Source: Elgaria multicarinata webbii (Eukaryota; Chordata; Lepidosauria; Squamata; Anguidae). Taken from it: a stretch of DNA of 64,000 nt. Positions 12,201 to 39,500 of the stretch are shown in pieces; positions within the stretch are counted from its first letter, which is position 1, and every line of letters starts with the position of its first letter. Location of the stretch: NCBI RefSeq assembly GCF_023053635.1, contig NC_086182.1:22875001-22939000 (forward strand), in the 5' to 3' direction. The translations under genes were made by a program, and so were the position numbers. The notes under the pieces are model-generated. The model searched no databases. It saw nothing but the letters and a program-made list of their open reading frames with translations, and was not told the origin of the DNA.

Positions 12201-15200
12201 AGAAAAACACACATTTCAAATACTAGGAGGCAGCTGCAATCTTCAAGTGCCTGTGCAACCAGGCACTTTAGATCCCCCACTCCCAAGCCTATTTATGGGC
12301 ATCTATTGTTTCAGGACATACAATTCAGGCCGCTGTTAACTGCTAAACTGCAATTTATACAACATGGATTTCCACCGCAATGTTGTTTCAGACTTCTGGC
12401 TGTCCAGGATCAGTAGCCAACGTATTGTTGGAGATTATCTACATTCATATCCTGTAGCCCTACTTTTGTTGGCAGAACCGATTAGGTAGGGTTAGTACAA
12501 TGTCTGTGAACCACCCTGATTTCTTAGGAGTGACACAACGGACATCAGCCTGCTCCTACAGAAATCAGACCGGGATCAAGGAATGTTCCATCTCAACCAT
12601 TTCTAGTTAAATGGCCTCCAGTGGAAAGCCCAATCAAGATTTTTGCCCAAGATCCTGGAGAGCTTGGGCAAAATCAAGACCAATTATTATAGTCTACCTG
12701 AACCATTAGTCTGCCTCAATCTAATAGTTACAGTGTCATCTAACCACCTATCACTGTTGTGCCTTCATGAACAAGCAAAAGCAAAGAGGCAAATAAAACA
12801 CCTTCACCAAAGGAAGTAGATTTGGAGGTGACCAAGTCCTGCACTCGATTGCAATCCAATGGGAGAGTCTTTAACTGAAATGAACTGGAGCAGCACAGGA
12901 CTTTTCTGTAACTCCCATTCCACTGTGGAGAACAAATTTAATTGTACCTCCCACCCAAGAATCCCTATCGTAAACTTCTGATTTCTCCCTAAAGTTCTCT
13001 GATAAAATGAAACTTCTTCCTTTGCTTGCTTCCCCGCAAGCTACATGGAACAAGATTACGACACCTGCATGGCGCACACCAAAGGCAATTCTGAGCACCC
13101 ACTCATTAGCACAGATGTGGAAACTGTCGGCATGACCTATCCTAGGAAACGCAAAAGGATAATACTGCCATAGAATCCGCAAAGAGGCTTTCTGAAATAC
13201 AGAACTATTCTTTGACAATGCAGAACCATATGGCACCACGTGGCAGAGAGGAGTGGAAAACGTATCACCTTTCTGCTGAGAAAAGTCTTCTAAATACAGA
13301 AGCATAAAGGAAATAGAGTGGTCTAACAATAAAAGTGTTTTGCCTGTGATCTAAAGGACCTGGACTCAAATATTATCTGCCTGAAACACAGAGCAGCCTT
13401 AGCCAAATTACCACCTTTCAGCCTCAAATCCTTTTCTTATATAGAAAGAAAAAGCAATAGGATGGTGCTGATTGTAAACATATGCACATTGGCAATAAAA
13501 TAAACATCAATAAAAGCACAACTGATGTTAAGAGCTATTTATCTTTTAGTGTCAGACAAAAGAACACAGGCATTCTTACTGAATTTTTAAAGCATTTATA
13601 AGCACACATTTAATCTCTGGATCATAGCAACAGCAGAGCTCAGGGTGAGTAATGATATATAACTGAACATTTAGAAGGTAGACAAATTATGGCTAAAATA
13701 CAGATACAAGTCATGCAACTTCATGCTCAGTTCATAAAAAATGTAGCTTTGTTTAAGATGAAAGTCTGTGAGAAGAAACCAAGAACCCTGTTTAACCACA
13801 CTACTTATTTGGAAGCATACAGTGCAGACATAATCCCAAAGCAGAATAATGAGCCATTAATCTGCCCTAAATAAGACAGCTCTTATTGCCTGTTTAGGAT
13901 CTTAAGGTTCACACTGTGAACCATGACTAAGGATCAAAATGTCCCAATTAGGAGATGATGCAAGATCTAGGTGAACTATCAGCTAATCCGGCCGCTCGAA
14001 ACACTTGTATTTAATGGGGAATCCAGAGAGAAGTTCATCGTAAGAAAGTGAATTATACAATTTCAGACAATTTGACACCATTTCAGTTAGTATACGGAAA
14101 CAAGTAAGTTACTTGTTACATATGGGAACAGTTAAGTTTTAATGGCAGCGGAAGGTGAAGGCACCAAGAAACAGAAAGAATGCAAGAGAGGATATGCTTT
14201 TCTTTCATGGTCTTCTGCCTTTACATATTATTTCCTGACTTTTATATGTTGCCTATTGTAGTCCATGAGGCTATAGAAAATGGAACTGCTCTTTGTACCG
14301 GCTAATGAAAGCACCCATCTAAGGACCTTGAAAAATAGCAGTTGCATCCATGGATACAGAGCAAGTGAGTAAATCTAATGCACCTGCAATTATCTGAAAT
14401 AAGAAGCTGACACTAAAGAACAGAAAACCTGCTAAAATAAGAAACAGGAGTTTTCATGTTTGGCTGGCAATTCAACAGGGAGTCATCCTCTACAGATATC
14501 TGCGTGAAGAAGTCCTTCCTTTTGTCTGTCCTGAATATTCCACCGTTCAGATTAATGGAATCCCAGTTTCTAGTATTACATGAGAGGGAGAAAATGTCTC
14601 CCTATCCATGTTCTCCACATCATGCATAATTTTGTACACGTCTGTCACGTCTCCCCTTAGCCTCCTGTTTTTCCAATATAAATAAACTCAGCTGTTCCCT
14701 CATAAGGGAGATGCTCCATCCCCTCGATCATTTTAGTTGCTCCTTTCTGCACTTCTTACAGTGCATAGGTCAAAAGCACAACACTTGCTATTACAGAATA
14801 AGCCACCATGGGAACAAGTTTTTTTTTTTAGAGTGGTTTTACAGAGCTGACAACCCAATGAATAAATTTAACTGCTCAAAATTAAACTGTGACCGCATCT
14901 CTGAATTTCAGACATGTAAGATAATAAATCTCAGCATCTAAATAACTTCCCAAAAAGATTATTTTATAGCCTTAAAGTTCCAAGATTATTTATTTATTTA
15001 CTACATTTTTATACCGCCCAATAGCCGAAGCTCTCTGGACGGTTCACAAAAATTATGGAACGGCATTTCCAATATGGGTGAGAAAAGCGAGTGATGGCAT
15101 AGTGGCTAAAGTCTTGGGCTGGGAGTCAGGAGATCCGGGTTCCAGTACCCCCTCGGCCATGGGAGCTCAAAGGGTGACTTTGGGCCAGTCATGAACTCTC

Positions 15201-15802
15201 AGCCCAACAAACTGTTGGATTTGTGAACAACTAGGGAAGAAAGATGTAGGTAATAAATTACTTCCAGTCCCTGTGCCCCTAACCTATTGGACCTCAAAAG
15301 TAAACACAGGATGGGCAGCTGACTGGGTTTTAAAAATGAATTACACACATGCTACCAGAGGCTTGTGTGTAATTCATCTTCCCTAGTTGTTCACAAATCC
15401 AACACTACCTCACAGGGTTGTTGTTGTTGTTGTGAGAATAAAATGGAGGTAAAGAGGATTATGTGCGCTGCCTTGGGCTCCTTGGAGGAAAAATGCCAGG
15501 ATAGAAATGTAATAAATAAATAAAAAGAATAAATAAAAGAAATGTCTCAAAACAAACTTTGGGGGAGTGGGGGAAGGCAGTTTATAAACACTTAAGCAGT
15601 TGTAATGGTTTAAGTAGAGAAGCGAGGGAAGGCGTGTGCGGAGGGGGGGGGGGAGAGGCGTGTGAGGAGGTCTCACCTGGAGCAGGACCGAGCGGATCAG
15701 CGCGTTCACAGGCGCCGTGCAGGCCGCCGCGGGGCCGCGCACGCCTTGGAAGCACCACAGCACCAGGCCGCCCTTGCTGAAGATGGTGAAGAAGTCGAGC
15801 AT
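584..15802 (-). CDS. SRPRA: Signal recognition particle receptor subunit alpha (SRPRA), 3' end outside window
   Basis: This is the ER-membrane docking GTPase that, with SRPRB, receives SRP-ribosome complexes. Coding exons (high to low): 15802-15677, 12070-11987, 11256-11093, 9500-9340, 9012-8850, 8746-8593, 8424-8315, 7409-7291, 5728-5642, 3696-3524, 2050-1837 and 747-584. All have GT donors and AG acceptors, and phases agree. They give 573 codons that follow human SRPRA (638 aa) throughout. The N-terminus [20 protein letters not shown] is the SRX longin-like domain that binds SRPRB. A charged Lys/Glu linker follows (about residues 125-330). The NG GTPase domain shows GVNGVGKST (435-443, P-loop), [11 protein letters not shown] (exon 11) and DTAGR (530-534). 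The donor at 583 ends the last visible exon after DQL, so the TKFD and GTGQ motifs must lie left of base 1. Exon 1 carries about three extra residues after FQGV compared with human. The gene is head to head with FOXRED1. Confidence 0.97.
1045..1130 (-). mobile_element. L2/CR1-clade LINE 3' end
   Basis: The (ttta)n run followed by 'cataccgcccaatagc'-type sequence and 'tctctgggcggttca' is the reverse complement of the recurring LINE 3' terminus (gggcggtataaaaatgtaat, aataaa repeats). It lies in an SRPRA intron. Confidence 0.7.
1711..1740. repeat. (TG)15 microsatellite
   Basis: Uninterrupted TG dinucleotides in the SRPRA intron about 95 bp downstream of exon 11. Confidence 0.95.
2148..2776. repeat. 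62-63 bp minisatellite, about 10 copies, derived from a palindromic MITE
   Basis: Ten near-identical units run from the first 'actcccagaatccctccagc' to the last 'ggttctgggagat'. Each unit is itself a foldback: 'actcccggaatccctccagc' pairs imperfectly with 'ggctggggggattctgggag'. The first unit begins 'ggactacaactcccagaatc', the same wording as the dispersed MITEs at 3885, 7855 and 38350, so the array grew out of such an element. All six frames are nearly open because the unit is about 21 codons; none is a gene. It starts about 95 bp upstream of the SRPRA exon 11 acceptor. Confidence 0.93.
2858..3345 (-). mobile_element. LINE 3' region, degraded
   Basis: 'tgaatttatatcctttcttc' and 'gtgcccaaggtggctaacaa' are typical of reversed LINE 3' ends in this window. 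AT-rich sequence and then a GC-richer former coding part (to about 3345) follow. Family beyond L2/CR1 clade is uncertain. Confidence 0.5.
3885..4035. mobile_element. Palindromic MITE (family A)
   Basis: The left part 'ccagccttcccaaccctgat' and 'gactgcaagccccatcatcc' is mirrored by 'gacttgtagtccaacacatc' and 'tggaggacaccaagttgg'. It is the family A foldback also seen at 6850-7085, 7917-8056, 28880-28985 and 38350-38505. Confidence 0.75.
4205..4285. mobile_element. Short palindromic MITE (family B)
   Basis: Contains the core 'aagtcccattcatttcaatg' with flanking 'taaataagactaaaattgga'. Relatives lie at 19838, 28523, 46140, 47030, 56035, 59520 and 63050. Confidence 0.55.
4375..4600. mobile_element. 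MITE family C ('gtgtgaacc' type)
   Basis: 'ttgttgtgtgaaccggtgag' and 'gtgggttaaacaacccttac' face 'ggtgggttaaataacccatg' and 'tgctgtactgtgcaagtcc'. The same vocabulary (wwcacacaacacgac, ccatggttg) appears at 26135-26445, 33598-33740 and 43800-44450. Confidence 0.55.
6087..6317 (+). mobile_element. L2/CR1-clade LINE 3' end
   Basis: 'ggtgccaggccaagactttt' through 'actgtccagagagcttcagc' and 'gggcggtataaaaacgtaat', with an (aac)n tail. The same 3' end recurs at 49736-50320. Confidence 0.75.
6850..7085. mobile_element. Two adjacent palindromic MITEs (family A)
   Basis: A short copy (6850-6945: 'ccttcccaaacctgatgccc' ... 'gttgtggttcgacacacctg') is followed by a longer one (6950-7085: 'ctccagatgttttggtctac' ... 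'gatgggagctgtaggccaaa'). They lie in an SRPRA intron. Confidence 0.65.
7855..8118. repeat. 264 bp inverted repeat with perfect 62 bp outer arms around a family A MITE
   Basis: Bases 7855-7916 and 8057-8118 are exact reverse complements. Between them is a family A MITE (to 8056) whose own arms pair imperfectly. The whole is a near-complete palindrome with a short central loop near 7985. It lies in the SRPRA intron between exons 8 and 7. Confidence 0.92.
9190..9256. repeat. (GA)n microsatellite
   Basis: About 28 GA units with slight interruptions, inside a degraded interspersed repeat (about 9055-9325) in the SRPRA intron between exons 5 and 4. Confidence 0.95.
14505..14760 (+). repeat. Interspersed repeat fragment (same family as 17741-18112)
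   Basis: 'agaagtccttccttttgtct' ... 'catgcataattttgtacacg' ... 'cgtctccccttagcctcctg' is a well-known reptile repeat phrase. It is the downstream part of the element whose upstream part lies at 16985-18112 and 52310-52440. I believe it is a CR1-clade LINE derivative but cannot prove the class. Confidence 0.6.
14985..15055 (-). mobile_element. L2/CR1-clade LINE 3' end
   Basis: 'ttatttatttactacatttt' then 'ataccgcccaatagccgaag' and 'ctctctggacggttcacaaa', the reversed standard 3' terminus. Confidence 0.75.
15080..15535 (+). mobile_element. tRNA-headed SINE interrupted by a MITE
   Basis: The head 'ggcatagtggctaaagtctt' and B box 'ccgggttccagtaccc' run to 'ctctcagcccaacaaact' (15213). The body resumes at 15404 with 'actacctcacagggttgttg' and ends 'ccaggatagaaatgtaataa'. 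The insert is annotated separately. Confidence 0.8.
15214..15403. mobile_element. 190 bp MITE inside a SINE, 27 bp perfect terminal inverted repeats
   Basis: Bases 15214-15240 and 15377-15403 are exact reverse complements over 27 bp. The flanking trinucleotide ACT occurs on both sides (15211-15213 and 15404-15406), and removing the insert plus one ACT restores the SINE phrase. A 3 bp target duplication points to the PIF/Harbinger group, though ACT is not the usual TWA. Confidence 0.8.
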
Positions 15803-16625
15803 GGCGGGATCGGGGGTCTCGGGGCCGCGCCCCGGGGGAAAAGGGGGAGACCGGGGGGGTAGCGGGGTCGAAGACGCCGGGGAACCAGCCCGACTTCCTC
15901 ACCCACGTCAGGTTATTCCTGGAACACTGCGCCTCACTTCCGCCGGAAGCGGCTTGCCGTAGGGGAGGGCGGGACCAAGAAAGGAAACGGACGCTGTGAT
16001 TGGGCCTCGCCTCCGCGAGACGAAAGAGGTTCTGTGGGGCATAGAGGTAGAGCGGCCCGAATAGGGAGGGATTTAAATACTTTTAAGTACCGTACGTGGG
16101 TCTCATCTGAGGAACGATAGAGATGAGGTTCCTAGGAAAGACAGAGAGAGGCGGGCAGGGATTGGTCTGCGGCAGGACACGCAGGCTTAAGTCTGCGCCA
16201 ATTCTTTGATGAGGTGAGAAAGAGGCGGGGCTCATGGCGACGTAAGAAGGAGAGCTCATTGGCTGTCTTCTAGATGGAAAAAGCCTGTCGTTTGGGCAGG
16301 GAGGAGAGGGGCGGGTGGGCCACGTCAAAGCTAACGGCGACGCGGAGTGGTCCTCGGAGAGGGGCGTGGCGGAGAAGGAGGCGGAGCTGCAGCGCGAGCG
16401 CGGATTGGCCAATTGGGAAACCTGGAGCGCGGGCGGTTGGCGCGGAGGGGGAGGAGCCTCTTTGGACGCTGGGCGGGATTTTGGAACAGGAAAGCCCAAT
16501 CAGGGCACTGTGGGGCGTGTCGGGAAACGGCGGCCCTGAGGTAAAAGATGCCCTTCGCGCATGTGCGCGGTTGGTTTCGTGGGCGGCTGAAGGTGTCGGG
16601 AATGTTATGCGGCAGCAGCAGCAGC
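15803..16625. promoter_or_regulatory. Bidirectional CpG-rich promoter of SRPRA and FOXRED1
   Basis: The 823 bp between the two start codons is GC- and CpG-rich, unlike the surrounding introns. It carries several CCAAT boxes in either orientation (attgg at 15999-16003, 16161-16165, 16258-16262 and 16404-16408; ccaat at 16409-16413 and 16496-16500), including the palindrome attggccaat at 16404-16413. GGGCGG-type boxes (for example around 16225 and 16310) are also present. A GCGCATGTGCGC motif at 16557-16568 resembles an NRF1 site. No TATA box was seen. Head-to-head layout plus NF-Y-type boxes fits a shared housekeeping promoter; transcription start sites cannot be read from sequence. Confidence 0.8.
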
Positions 16626-34747
<18,122 letters not shown>

Positions 34748-36500
34748 ACACATTTGAGTGCTGGGAATCCATCCTGATGGTGAGTCCCAACTCTTTGTTC
34801 TCCCCTCTCTTTTTCCCCAGGTTAACAACCATATTCCCATTCAGCATTTTGGGTTGGCCAGTTTGGAATCCTGTGATATTCCAAAGGCACCATAGCTGTA
34901 GGGTTTGAGGGCCCAAGGAAGGAGCACCATCACTGTACTTCCCCAGAGCTGATCTGCACTATAAAGAATACTTTCCCCTGCAGAGTTTGATTCTGAAATC
35001 TTGATATCCAGCATCAGTGACTGGAGTGGAACAAGTGTCTTGAATAGTCTTCATGCTGATGCAGTAAAAGAGTATCGGCACAATTTAAACTTTTGTCTGT
35101 GTCCATTTCTGTGATGTTAAGTCAGAAACTACAATTACTTAATGCAGCTTCATAAAATTAAGACGTATTTCAGTTTGAACATAAATATCATGGTACAAAG
35201 TGTGTGAAGTTGTGTAACTTGGCACTAGTGTAAGCAACACTTTCTCTTATTTATTTATTTTTTATTTATCATATTTATACCCCGCTCCTCAGCCAAGAAA
35301 GGCTCTCCGAGCGGCTTACACTTAGCAAAAAAGACAGTCCCTGCCCTAAGGCTTACAGTCTAATAAAGACATGACACACAAGGAAAAGGAGTCAAGGAGG
35401 GAGGAGAGAGAGAGAGAGTCCAACAGGAGCAGGCCATGATGTTTCTTCTGCCTGCTCCTGTCCCCTTGTTCTTTCTTCTTGTTATGTGAGCTAAGGGTTT
35501 TATTTACATTGCAGAGACTCTCAGTTCCTTGGCAAGAAGGTGCCAAAGGGCCAAGGTGTGAGCAGTTAAATTTTATATAATGATTTATGGTTTATTCCTT
35601 TGTAGGGGGAAGATGCTGCCCCCTCTTTCACATTGCTGCTGGCTTCATCACTGATTAAAACCGGGAAGTTGCAGTTCTAGATTTATCTGATGTGGTGTGA
35701 AGATGAGGAATTTGGATTCACACTGCAGAGAGAAAATTTCCAGTGATTGGTCAAACCTCCTCATAATTGAAACCTCATTGTAATGACACATCAACTTTGC
35801 TTAAATGGAAACTGCCTTAAAAGCAATGGCACATATGTTTCAGTGCAGAAAGATGCACAGACAGTTTTTTTTTCAAAAAGGAAAAAAATCTGGTGTGGCC
35901 TTGCTGTTCCTTTTGATATTGGAGTCGCTATAATGAAGATATGACCTTCTACTATTCCTAATATTTTGATACTGTTAAAACTATACAAGAGATGCTGTCT
36001 CACTGGACTGGCAACTGATGCACTTGGGAATTAATGGAAGATTTTCCCGTGGCTGAAGTTACTTCAGAAACGTATCTTGAAGTAGAAGGACTGAATTTCC
36101 ATACTTGTGTTAAACCAGAAATCAGTCTGGCTTATTTGCTGTTTTTATATGTCATTTTTAATTTGCAGCTGCATTGTATGAAATGAGTTGGCAGAGGACA
36201 CAGAAAGGCAGAAGAGGAGTTGGTGGGGAGCAGAATCTCTGCCCTTGTTTTGAGCCTCAAACTTCACATAGTCCAGACTTTTCTATGCAGCCATAAAACA
36301 GAAACATGCAAACGGAAGGGAATGTTTTATCTAATCGAAGTCTGAAATGCTGTTGGGCAGGAGTTGGATTTGAATGGGGTGTGTGTGTGAGTGAGTGAAA
36401 GAGATGTGTGTGTGAGCACACATGTCCAGACCAGGAGATGCCCAGCACAGCCCTCAAGACCAAACAGTTGTGCACCCTTAGGCTAGACCATGTTCCACTT
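34748..36500. other. Convergent FOXRED1 / photolyase 3' spacer
   Basis: The two genes end tail to tail 1.75 kb apart, and both 3' UTRs must lie here or nearby. A reversed LINE-like 3' end sits at 35243-35420 ('catatttataccccgctcct', 'cttacagtctaataaagaca'). No polyadenylation signal can be assigned with confidence; AATAAA at 35363 lies inside that repeat. A TG/AG-rich patch is at 36378-36415. Confidence 0.6.
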
Positions 36501-39500
36501 TCAGCTTCTTTTTGTCTTCACTTTCTTTGTCTGAACTTCAGCTTTTGAGGAAGCCATGGGTCGCTTCTGGTTAGCACCTAAAAGAGAACGATAGCCAGAG
36601 CTGCAACGTTCGTGACATTTGTAGTGCTTCTAAAGATACCGAATGGCATATAAATAGCCTTGAGTTATTTTTCATTCTACAAAGTAACTGATGCTATGGT
36701 TTGGACATGCTTTCCTTAAATCAGCCAGGGAGTTCAGGACTGGGGGTGAAGGGTAGAATCAAGGATCTTGCAAATCTACCTCTAGCACTTAACTTGATAG
36801 GCTCACAATAACACTTCAAGATCTTAAAATGCCCTCACATTCTACGAAAGCCTACCTCTACTTACTGGAAAGAGTGGACACCCAGCACTCACTAATGCCC
36901 AACCTGAACAATGGCACCCCACTGTGCCGTTCAAGACCTCTGAACACACAGGAGCTGTTTTCGTTAAAAACAAGTATTTACATAAATGGCCTATGAACGC
37001 CAAAAACCCAGCTACACTGGAGGCTGCTGCTATGTCTCTGCATGATTCACTGCTCTGCCCTTTCCATCTCCCACTTGTTGTCTTTCAGGGGCCGATATTT
37101 GTAAACCACCCAGAGAGCTTCGGCTATGGGGCGGTATATAAATGCAATAAATAAATAAGGTATGTTGTGCTACTTTTCTGGATTGGATGCAGTTAATTTA
37201 CCCTCCAATTAATTTTAATTGTGGGGGGAGGGGGTCAGGGAGAAGAGAACTACGCCAACTCTCTCAGTCTGTAAAACGGTATCCTGAAAAGATGGGTTAT
37301 GTGATTACTATTTGATGGTGCTCTGCAGGAAGGCTGAGCTGTTCTACGTTGTCATACCTCATCCCAGGTCCAACAATTTTTCATTTTGGACCTGAGTTGC
37401 AAAGCATCTGAAGTCATAAGAGTGTTCTGTTCTGAAGGATGCCACTTACCTTCCTTACTGGTTTTATCCTGTGCTTGGGCAGCTACGTCTGGTGACCGTC
37501 GTGCATATGCGGCCTTCATCCGTTCAAGATTCCTCTTGCGGGCCTCTTCGTGCACAACAATGGGCTTGGGGTAGTCTTTGCCAATGATGCACCCGGCACG
37601 TTCCTGCATGCTGCGTGGCGCCTTCCAAGGCTCATAAATGTAGTCACTTGGAAACTTTTGGAGGAAGGGCAGGTACTTTCTGTGTGGATTGTAAAGGTAA
37701 AGCAAGAAGCATATGGCAAATAGCACAGACTGAAATGTCGCCTTGACCATCTGCATAGAATTGAGACATTAAATCAATGGACTTAGGAAAACCAAAGTCT
37801 GTATAAGATCGAACTGATATTCCGCTGAATAGCATCTGCATTGGAGAATAGATCTGATCCTCAGGGTAATAATTACCCTATAGCTCAATAGAGCATCTGT
37901 TTTCTTCCATTTCCCCCTTCCCCCAATCCTGGACCCAATTGTTCCTGATCATATGCCCCTTGCATAAAGACAGAGAGGTTTCCTCCCCATCACCACTCTC
38001 ATTTCGTGTTCCTTTAATCACCTTCTTGCTTAGCTGTGATCACATTTGGGCAGATTTTACATCCCTAAGGGCCAATGATGCTCAACCTATTATTATACTT
38101 ACTTTATATATTCTCCATTTTTGTCAGTCTTCTTGCCAAAGGCCACTGGTGAGTAGACACGGAAGAACTGGTGGAAAAAGGCACTTGCAGAAAGCCACTG
38201 CCAGTTACCAGCATTTAAGGACCAATCAGCATCAAGCAGCAATTCTTCAAAGACCTGAAATGGAGTAGTTTGGAAAACTAATGTCTTTTGGGAAGGATGG
38301 AGAGGCCCAAATCAATAGACATATTTCCCATGCTTCAGATTCTATAGCAGCTCTCCTAAGCCTGGCTCCCTCCAGATTTTTTAGACTACAACTCCCATCA
38401 TCCGTGACTATTGATGCTAGCTTTGGCTGATGGGAGTTGTAGCCTTCAACATCAAGAGAAGGGGCTAGACTGGGGAAGACTACTCTACAGCGCCTTCTAA
38501 CTCCAGGCTTTGGCTGTGTTGCAAGTGGAATGAGATACCTCATCCTGAGCATCTAGCCCCTTCCTAGAAGGAAGGACAGTCTCACACTCCTTTCAGGATG
38601 AGCAAGGAAAGTGAGCAAAAAAGATCAACTGGTACACAGGAAGAAAGCAAGGGTGGCAAAGCAGAGATCAGCTTCACCCCAAACTTCTGTCGTGCATGAT
38701 ACTATGTGGATATGATGAAGCCTGTAAAGCAAAGTCTAATCTCTAGGGACTTTCCCCTAGGCAAAACTATGCAAACTAAGTGAGACGATTGTCCTTTCAA
38801 GAAGAATGGAAAGCTTTTTCCCAAGACAGGTTAACTTCAGAGAGACTAGTTCTGAAGGCAGCTTCTGACAGGACGTGAGCTGAGCTGATTTTCTCTTGCC
38901 TTCTTTTAGCTCTGCCCATTTTAGTCTGCGGCGTACTCTAGGATCGGCTAGCCTCTCCGCGCCCTCTCCCTCGGAAGAATGTTGGCTTCCCACTGACTGT
39001 GTATTATTTGCCCTTGATGAGATAAGCTCTGGAATGGGTTCACTCCCAGCTGGTGAAGAGTTCGTGAGAGCTGTCTCCCCCATTGGTACAGGCTGGCATG
39101 TTTCTGGCGCCGACTCCTCTACTTCAGAGTCTGATTGATCACCTGAAACACCTTCTTCCAACCCAGGGGGAGCAGGGCTAGACATGACAGACGGCAACCT
39201 ACTGCACTAATAACAGCTTGGAATAGGGTGAGGGGAGAACTCTTAATTCATCCCAATTTTGCAGTGGAATCTATGTTCGGGTGCATAGAAAGTGACTACC
39301 ACTTGCTCTACCTCAGAGGTGTAGAACCTCAGGACTGGGCCCCCACATCCTGCCTGCCTGGGATCCTATCCTGATTCTCCCGGGTTCCCAGATTGCTATG
39401 TCCCCTGCCTCAGCCACTGATCATTGGGCAGTTTTCCCCCTATTCTAAAACACTGAGGTGCTTTTCCTACAGCTTAGTTTCTGGCAAGAAGAACTTTACG

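Noticed and set aside
16548-16625. Upstream in-frame ATGs (16548, 16602) as the FOXRED1 start
   Set aside because: Possible, but the human protein begins at the MIR position (16626), and 16548 overlaps the likely promoter/NRF1-type site.
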